Assembly (NCBI GenBank): GCA_016292445.1
Contig: JAEDIN010000040.1
Span: 1 to 10,575, forward strand
DNA length: 10,575 nt
Source: Oscillospiraceae bacterium
GTDB taxonomy: Bacteria > Bacillota > Clostridia > Oscillospirales > Oscillospiraceae
Direction of reading: 5' to 3'
Positions within the stretch are counted from its first letter, which is position 1. Every line of letters starts with the position of its first letter. Below are positions 6,568 to 10,575 of this stretch, in pieces. The position numbers and the translations under genes were made by a program. A model generated the notes under the pieces. The model did no database searches, was not told where the DNA came from, and saw nothing but the letters and a program-made list of their open reading frames with translations.

Positions 6568-7577
6568 TAACTAAAGAATATACATTTGATGCTTCCTACC
6601 AGCCTCAGGTAAGAACAAACACCGATACATCCCGCATCATGCTCGATGTCATCATTGCACTTGTCCCCGCAATGGTAGTCGGCGTTCTGATGTTCGGTGT
6701 AAAAGCACTCGCACTGCTTGCTGTTTCCGTAGCTTCCGCTTGCTTCTGGGAATGGGGCTACCGCAAGCTCATGAAGAAGCCCGACAGTCTCGGCGACCTT
6801 TCAGCCTGCGTCACCGGTATTTTGCTGGTAATGTGCCTGCCTTCAGGTACACCGCTGTGGATGCCCGTTGTCGGCACCTTCTTCGCAATCGTTGTTGTAA
6901 AGCAGCTTTACGGCGGCCTCGGCAAGAACTTCGTTAACCCTGCACTCGCAGGCCGTGCGTTTATGTTCTTCTCATGGACCACCGTCATGACCAGGTGGGC
7001 AGTACCCAAGTTCATAAGCGGCATCGACGCTGCAACCATGGCAACTCCGCTGAGCATCCTCAAGGAAGGCTCTGCAATGCCCGAATACTTTGACTTCACC
7101 AATATGTTCCTCGGCATTATGCCCGGCTCCATCGGTGAGATCAGCACTCTGGCACTGCTCGTCGGAGGTATATACCTGCTTATCCGCAAGGTCATCAACT
7201 GGCGTATTCCCGTTGCCTTCATCGGCACCGTCGCAGTTCTGACTTTCATCTTCCCGAGAAACGGCTACTCCAATTTTGATTGGATGATGTACAACCTGCT
7301 TGCAGGAGGTCTGTTCCTCGGAGCCATCTTCATGGCAACCGATTACTCATCCAGCCCCGTAACTCTCAACGGCCAGCTCCTGTACGGCTTCGGCTGCGGT
7401 GTTCTGACCGTTCTCATCCGTTACTTCGGCGGCTTCCCCGAAGGCGTTTCCTTCGCAATCCTCATCATGAACCTGTGCGCATGGGCTATCGATAAGGGTA
7501 CCCGCGGCCGCCAGTTCGGCGTTTCCAAGGAAGACCTAAAGGCAGCTAAGAAGGCAGCAAAGGAGGCAAAGGCATGA
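6564..7577 (+). CDS. rnfD: Rnf complex membrane subunit RnfD
   Basis: An integral membrane flavoprotein subunit that passes electrons between RnfC and RnfG and is implicated in ion translocation. It has 337 residues, with about eight or nine hydrophobic segments from residue 26 to 310 (for example 26-58, 82-115, 195-230, 243-258, 270-310). Family motifs are NFVNPALAGRAF (122-133), the flavinylation segment DAATMATPL (155-163), where Thr161 is the expected covalent FMN attachment site, and ATDYSSSPVT (258-267). The usual small residue before the AT of this site is Met159 here. The tail is Lys/Ala/Glu-rich. The start ATG overlaps the rnfC stop, and its ribosome site GGAGG (6549-6553) lies within rnfC codons. 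It overlaps rnfG by 4 bases. Covalent flavin attachment would require an ApbE transferase, which is not in this window. Confidence 0.97.
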   Translation: MITKEYTFDASYQPQVRTNTDTSRIMLDVIIALVPAMVVGVLMFGVKALALLAVSVASACFWEWGYRKLMKKPDSLGDLSACVTGILLVMCLPSGTPLWMPVVGTFFAIVVVKQLYGGLGKNFVNPALAGRAFMFFSWTTVMTRWAVPKFISGIDAATMATPLSILKEGSAMPEYFDFTNMFLGIMPGSIGEISTLALLVGGIYLLIRKVINWRIPVAFIGTVAVLTFIFPRNGYSNFDWMMYNLLAGGLFLGAIFMATDYSSSPVTLNGQLLYGFGCGVLTVLIRYFGGFPEGVSFAILIMNLCAWAIDKGTRGRQFGVSKEDLKAAKKAAKEAKA

Positions 7578-8098
7578 ATAAAGTAGTAAAGCTTTCTCTC
7601 ATCCTGTTCCTCGTTTCCGCGGTGGTTGCAGGCGTTCTCGGTCTGACCAACTTCATCACCGCAGAGCCCATTGCCGAGTATCAGGCAGAAGTGACCGCGA
7701 CGGCATACGGCGCCGTCATGGAGTTCGAATCCTATGAAGAGGTCGAGTATACGGGCGATCAGTCCGCCGTTACCAAGGTCTGTAAGACCAACGACGGCAA
7801 CTGGATCGTTGAAGCAGAGGTATCCGGCTCCCAGGGAATGATTACCGTCGCTGTCGGCGTTAATGCAGATCTCACCTGCAACGGTATCTCCATCATCGCG
7901 AGCTCCGAGACCTCCGGCCTCGGCTCCAAGGCAAACGACGATTTCTTCAGGGATCAGTTCCCCGGACTGACTGCCGATCAGGCTAAGGTCACCAAGGACG
8001 GCGGCAGCATCGAAGCCATCACCGGTGCGACCATTACCTCCAAGGCTGTCTGCTCCGCAGTTCGTGCTGCTATCGCGGCTGTTGAATCACTGGGTTAA
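7574..8098 (+). CDS. rnfG: Rnf complex flavoprotein subunit RnfG
   Basis: RnfG is anchored by one N-terminal helix (about 7-29), with its FMN domain on the outer face of the membrane. There it accepts electrons within the Rnf chain. At 174 residues it is slightly short for the family. The FMN-binding domain shows ETSGLG (112-117) and the flavinylation motif TGAT (150-153) within SIEAITGATITS; Thr153 is the predicted attachment residue for FMN through a phosphoester bond made by ApbE. The start overlaps the rnfD stop as ATGA, and GGAGG (7562-7566) lies in the rnfD tail, 7 bases upstream. The stop codon overlaps AAGGAGGT, the ribosome site of rnfE. Confidence 0.96.
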   Translation: MNKVVKLSLILFLVSAVVAGVLGLTNFITAEPIAEYQAEVTATAYGAVMEFESYEEVEYTGDQSAVTKVCKTNDGNWIVEAEVSGSQGMITVAVGVNADLTCNGISIIASSETSGLGSKANDDFFRDQFPGLTADQAKVTKDGGSIEAITGATITSKAVCSAVRAAIAAVESLG

Positions 8099-8110
8099 GG
8101 AGGTCAGAAA

Positions 8111-8773
8111 ATGAATATTAAGAAACAATTCAAGGACGGCCTTATTACTAACAACCCCGTTCTGGTTCAGCTTCTCGGTATGTGCTCGACCATGGCTATC
8201 ACCACCATGCTCTTCAACGGCATCGGTATGGGTATATCCGTTCTGGTCATCCTCACATGCTGCAACATCGTTATTTCCGCAATGCGTAAGGTTATCCCCA
8301 ACGATATCCGTATAGCAGTTTTCGTAGTTATCATCGCAGGCTTTGTTACCATCGTTGACCTGCTCCTGCAGGCTTACATACCCGCACTCAGCGAGTCTCT
8401 CGGTGTTTTCATTCCGCTTATCGTTGTTAACTGCATCATCATCGGCCGTGCAGAAGCCTTCGCCGCAAAGAACACAATCGGCGCATCCGCACTTGACGGT
8501 ATCTTCCAGGGCCTTGGCTACACCATCGTTCTGACCATCATGTGCATCATCCGTGAGTTCTTCGGCTCCGGCTCCTTCGGCAAGGGTCTTATCAACACCG
8601 TTGAGGGTGTTATCGGCACCGGCGACGGTCTGCAGATTTTCTCCTCAGAGTTCGGCGCAAAGATCCTCACCATGCCCTTCGGCGGCTTCCTCACTCTCGG
8701 CGTCCTTATAGCTGCAATGCAGTTTGCACTGCGCAAGTCTGCCGAGAAGAAAGAAAAGGAGGGTAATAAGTAA
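8111..8773 (+). CDS. rnfE: Rnf complex membrane subunit RnfE
   Basis: An integral membrane subunit homologous to RnfA; the two form an inverted pair that holds a [2Fe-2S] cluster in the membrane. It has 220 residues with about six hydrophobic helices. The start of the protein has the standard form GLITNNPVLVQLLGMCS. The two conserved cluster cysteines, known from Rnf/Nqr structures, are Cys25 (LLGMCS) and Cys108 (VVNCIIIGRAEAFA). The C-terminus is charged (RKSAEKKEKEGNK). AAGGAGGT at 8097-8104 is 6 bases from the ATG. The stop TAA shares its last base with the ATG of rnfA, and the GGAGG for rnfA (8758-8762) is encoded in the RnfE tail. Confidence 0.97.
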   Translation: MNIKKQFKDGLITNNPVLVQLLGMCSTMAITTMLFNGIGMGISVLVILTCCNIVISAMRKVIPNDIRIAVFVVIIAGFVTIVDLLLQAYIPALSESLGVFIPLIVVNCIIIGRAEAFAAKNTIGASALDGIFQGLGYTIVLTIMCIIREFFGSGSFGKGLINTVEGVIGTGDGLQIFSSEFGAKILTMPFGGFLTLGVLIAAMQFALRKSAEKKEKEGNK

Positions 8774-9357
8774 TGCTTACAAGTATACTTTCCATCTCCC
8801 TCGGTGCGATTCTGATAAATAACTTTATCTTCTCCCAGTTCCTCGGCTGCTGCCCCTTCCTCGGCTGCTCGTCCAAGGTCGATACCGCTGTGGGTATGGG
8901 TCTTGCCGTCACTTTCGTTATGGGCCTTGCATCCGCCATCTGCTGGGTGGTCGACACCTATGTTCTCCAGGCTCTCGAACTCGGCTTCCTTCAGACCCTG
9001 ACCTTCATCCTGGTCATCGCTGCTCTGGTTCAGTTCGTTGAGATGTTCCTGAAGAAGGCGATTCCCTCCCTGTACTCCGCACTGGGTATCTACCTGCCCC
9101 TCATCACCACCAACTGTGCAGTTCTCGGCGTTGTTCTTCTGAATGTTCAGAACGAGTACAACTTCCTCGAGTCCACTGTCTACGGTATCACCGGCGGCCT
9201 CGGCTTCCTGCTCGCGATCGTTCTGTTCGCATCCGTCCGTGAGCGTGTTGAGTTTGCAGAGTATCCCAAGAGCTTTGAGGGCTTCCCCATCTGTCTCGTA
9301 ACCGCATCGCTGCTCGCTCTTGCCTTTATGGGCTTCAGCGGCATGAAGATCTTTTGA
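8773..9357 (+). CDS. rnfA: Rnf complex membrane subunit RnfA
   Basis: An integral membrane partner of RnfE in the intramembrane [2Fe-2S] site. It has 194 residues, the standard length, with six hydrophobic segments. The conserved NNFIFSQFLGCCPFLGCS (16-33) contains cluster ligand Cys27 before Pro. The second ligand is Cys115 in ITTNCAVLGV. Two additional cysteines, 26 and 32, flank the first ligand; they are encoded within a 13-base direct repeat (8839-8851 and 8857-8869). ASVRERVEFAEYP (about 156-168) is also typical of the family. Start and stop are fixed by a one-base overlap with rnfE and by a 16-base gap to rnfB that contains AGGAGG. Confidence 0.97.
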   Translation: MLTSILSISLGAILINNFIFSQFLGCCPFLGCSSKVDTAVGMGLAVTFVMGLASAICWVVDTYVLQALELGFLQTLTFILVIAALVQFVEMFLKKAIPSLYSALGIYLPLITTNCAVLGVVLLNVQNEYNFLESTVYGITGGLGFLLAIVLFASVRERVEFAEYPKSFEGFPICLVTASLLALAFMGFSGMKIF

Positions 9358-9373
9358 TTAGGAGGACGATGAA

Positions 9374-10168
9374 ATGGAATTAGTAATTTATGCTGTTATC
9401 GTTCTCGGCGTTCTCGGCGCAATTTTCGGTGCTATTCTTGCAATAGCCTCCAAGATCTTCGCTGTCGAAGTTGACCCCAAGCAGGCTGCTGTCCGCGAGT
9501 GCCTCGCAGGCGCAAACTGCGGCGGCTGCGGCTTCCCCGGCTGTGACGGCTATGCCGCTGCGGTTGCAAAGGGCGAAGCTCCCGTTAACAAGTGCGTTGC
9601 GGCAGGCCCTGCCGCTGCCGAAAAGATTGCAGAGATCATGGGCGTTTCTGCGGGTGCTTCCGTCAGAAAGGTTGCATTTGTTCCCTGCTCCGGCACTGAA
9701 GGACACGCTGTAAAGCGTTTTAACTACAAGGGACCCAAAAACTGCCAGGCAGCTATGCTGTTCGGCGGCAAGAGCAACATGGATTGCCGTTTCGCCTGCA
9801 TCGGCCTCGGCAACTGTGCCGACGCTTGCCAGTTTGGCGCAATGAGCATCGTTGACGGTGTCGCAAAGGTCGACCGTGAGAAGTGCGTCGGCTGCGGTGC
9901 CTGTGTCGATGCCTGCCCCAAGAAGATAGTCAGACTTGTTCCCTATGACCAGCATGTCGAAGTCGCCTGCTCCAGCCACGACAAGGGTGCTGCCGTCAAC
10001 AAGATCTGCGAAGCAGGCTGCATCGGCTGCATGAAGTGCCAGCGTGAGTGCCCTGCGGACGCAATCGTCGTCACTGACAATCTTGCCAAGATAGATGTCT
10101 CTAAGTGCGTGCAGTGCGGTCACTGCTCCGATATCTGCCCCAGACACATCATCAAGGTCCAGAACTGA
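9374..10168 (+). CDS. rnfB: Rnf complex polyferredoxin subunit RnfB
   Basis: RnfB is the membrane-anchored cytoplasmic polyferredoxin that takes electrons from reduced ferredoxin. It has 264 residues and 25 cysteines. One N-terminal helix (about 4-26) is followed by an Fe4S domain (ANCGGCGFPGCDGYA, Cys49/52/57 and Cys74). Next come a ferredoxin-like set C-x3-C-x5-C-x3-C at 138/142/148/152, then three C-x2-C-x2-C-x3-C sets at 171-181, 216-226 and 245-255, so about five [4Fe-4S] clusters. This is longer than the proteobacterial RnfB of about 190 residues and fits the clostridial form. Cys105 and Cys124 are further possible ligands. GGAGG at 9361-9365 is 8 bases from the ATG; an ATG at 9369 is out of frame. 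It is the last gene of the operon, with a hairpin 14 bases after its stop. Confidence 0.97.
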   Translation: MELVIYAVIVLGVLGAIFGAILAIASKIFAVEVDPKQAAVRECLAGANCGGCGFPGCDGYAAAVAKGEAPVNKCVAAGPAAAEKIAEIMGVSAGASVRKVAFVPCSGTEGHAVKRFNYKGPKNCQAAMLFGGKSNMDCRFACIGLGNCADACQFGAMSIVDGVAKVDREKCVGCGACVDACPKKIVRLVPYDQHVEVACSSHDKGAAVNKICEAGCIGCMKCQRECPADAIVVTDNLAKIDVSKCVQCGHCSDICPRHIIKVQN

Positions 10169-10181
10169 TGTGAATTTGCTT

Positions 10182-10215
10182 GAAATACCTGAACGGGAAA
10201 CCGTTCAGGTATTTT
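10182..10215 (+). terminator. Terminator hairpin of the rnf operon, copy 1 of a 34-base repeat
   Basis: A perfect 14-bp stem (10183-10196 with 10201-10214) carries a GAAA loop. It begins 14 bases after the rnfB stop. Its 3' T run is only four bases before CAG, so it is a weaker terminator than the identical copy at 10521, and its last bases are also the first bases of the next inverted repeat. Confidence 0.75.
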
Positions 10216-10257
10216 CAGTGCGCAAAAAAGTCACCGACTTTTTTGCGCACTGAAAAT
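10211..10257. repeat. Perfect 22-bp inverted repeat
   Basis: The arms 10211-10232 and 10236-10257 are perfectly complementary around a 3-base loop (ACC). The core includes CAGTGCGC followed by A6 on the left arm, mirrored by T6 on the right. The left arm starts inside the 3' arm of the preceding terminator stem, so the two hairpins compete for bases 10211-10214. Confidence 0.85.
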
Positions 10258-10265
10258 ACGCCACA

Positions 10266-10295
10266 TTTTTCGTGAAAAACGCTTTTCACGAAAAA
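10266..10295. repeat. Perfect 13-bp inverted repeat
   Basis: Arms 10266-10278 (T5-CGTG-A4) and 10283-10295 (T4-CACG-A5) surround a 4-base loop ACGC. The AT-flanked stem does not end in a T run on the plus strand, so it is not an obvious intrinsic terminator in that direction. Confidence 0.85.
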
Positions 10296-10309
10296 TCTCG
10301 CTCTGCTCG

Positions 10310-10340
10310 TCAAAAAGGCTGATAAATCAGCCGTTTTTGA
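10310..10340. repeat. Near-perfect hairpin with bulged G
   Basis: TCA5 (10310-10316) and GGCTGAT (10317-10323) pair with ATCAGCC (10326-10332) and T5GA (10334-10340), leaving one bulged G at 10333 and a 2-base turn. The T5 after a GC-containing stem could act as a terminator on the plus strand, and the A5 gives the same on the minus strand. Confidence 0.7.
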
Positions 10341-10355
10341 TGGCTGTATATCCAA

Positions 10356-10456
10356 TTCGAGCGGGACCTTTCTCGCTGCGGCTCGGTCACGGTGCGGCTC
10401 TGACATGCCCCCGGCATGTCATTCACTTCCGCACCGACACTTCGTTACCCCTCGAG
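10356..10456. repeat. Branched, nested inverted repeats
   Basis: Three helices nest. TTCGAG (10356-10361) and GGG (10363-10365) pair with CCC (10448-10450) and CTCGAG (10451-10456), with one bulge and one G-T wobble. CGGTGCGG (10390-10397) pairs with CCGCACCG (10429-10436). TGACATGCC (10401-10409) pairs with GGCATGTCA (10413-10421) around CCC. The two inner helices are perfect; the outer one is weaker. This is consistent with a folded RNA or a DNA cruciform, without matching any RNA family I recognise. Confidence 0.5.
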
Positions 10457-10520
10457 CTCCCCTGCTGATACATTGTTTTTACTTCATGCTTTAGCCTTAA
10501 GCAGGTTCTTTGACAGTCTC

Positions 10521-10557
10521 GAAATACCTGAACGGGAAACCGTTCAGGTATTTTTTT
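10521..10557 (+). terminator. Terminator hairpin, copy 2 of the 34-base repeat
   Basis: It has the same 14-bp stem and GAAA loop as the copy at 10182 (stem 10522-10535 with 10540-10553) but is followed by seven T residues (10551-10557). This is the better intrinsic terminator of the pair, and it may be the original end of the rnf transcript. Confidence 0.85.
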
Positions 10558-10575
10558 CTTTGCATACACTTTTAT

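Larger units (their letters stand above)
10182..10554. repeat. Hairpin-rich non-coding element between duplicated terminator copies
   Basis: No gene is visible from 10169 to 10575. Two identical 34-base copies of the terminator (10182-10215 and 10521-10554) bracket 305 bases. Within those bases are three strong hairpins, a branched foldable segment and an 84-base tail (10437-10520) with little structure apart from CCTGCT (10461-10466) facing AGCAGG (10500-10505). The direct repeat starts and stops at the same bases in both copies (T before one, C before the other). The layout suggests either insertion of a structured element at the terminator with duplication of the site, or duplication of the terminator around an older structured RNA/DNA element. 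No transposase is present, so it would be non-autonomous. Confidence 0.6.

Noticed and set aside
10215..10406. A 63-codon minus-strand open frame
   Set aside because: It reads straight through the inverted repeats, so its sequence is a by-product of the palindromes, and it has no good ribosome site. Similar spurious frames are often annotated in repeats.
10182..10554. CRISPR-like repeats
   Set aside because: Only two copies, each a self-complementary terminator hairpin, with a 305-base structured interval instead of short spacers.

Overview
The window looks like a chromosomal segment of an anaerobic, Gram-positive Clostridia-type bacterium, perhaps a gut Oscillospirales member. The taxonomic part is inference. 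It rests on strong GGAGG ribosome binding sites, sigma-A-like promoters, a lipoprotein signal typical of low/mid-GC Firmicutes, a type II thymidine kinase with four cysteines, and an Rnf operon in the clostridial order C-D-G-E-A-B. I see no rRNA, tRNA, CRISPR array, transposase or phage gene.

Left part (1-3244), nucleoside salvage. On the minus strand lie the truncated start of a BMP/PnrA-type lipoprotein, probably a nucleoside-binding ABC transporter component, and deoD (purine nucleoside phosphorylase). On the plus strand, diverging from deoD, lie udk (uridine kinase), tdk (thymidine kinase) and an unrecognised two-helix membrane protein, closely spaced as one operon. The divergent promoters of deoD and udk are back to back, with adjacent -35 boxes. 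A symmetric hairpin at 3216-3244 closes the plus operon and also faces the convergent gene that follows.

Middle (3250-5205). A cytoplasmic glycoside hydrolase family 2 enzyme lies on the minus strand. An intergenic region of about 275 bases separates it from the rnf operon and holds divergent promoters for both.

Right part (5215-10168). A complete rnfCDGEAB operon encodes the membrane ferredoxin:NAD+ oxidoreductase, which couples electron transfer to Na+ or H+ export. Genes overlap by 1-4 bases or are 12-16 bases apart. Several Shine-Dalgarno sequences are written inside the 3' end of the preceding gene. Codon use appears more biased than in the upstream genes, suggesting high expression.

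End (10169-10575). No gene is seen. The rnf terminator hairpin occurs twice, as identical 34-base copies at 10182-10215 and 10521-10554. The 305 bases between them are packed with perfect or near-perfect inverted repeats and a branched foldable segment. This looks like a structured non-coding repeat element sitting in a duplicated terminator, and it is the least ordinary thing in the window. Whether it is dispersed or mobile cannot be decided from one copy.
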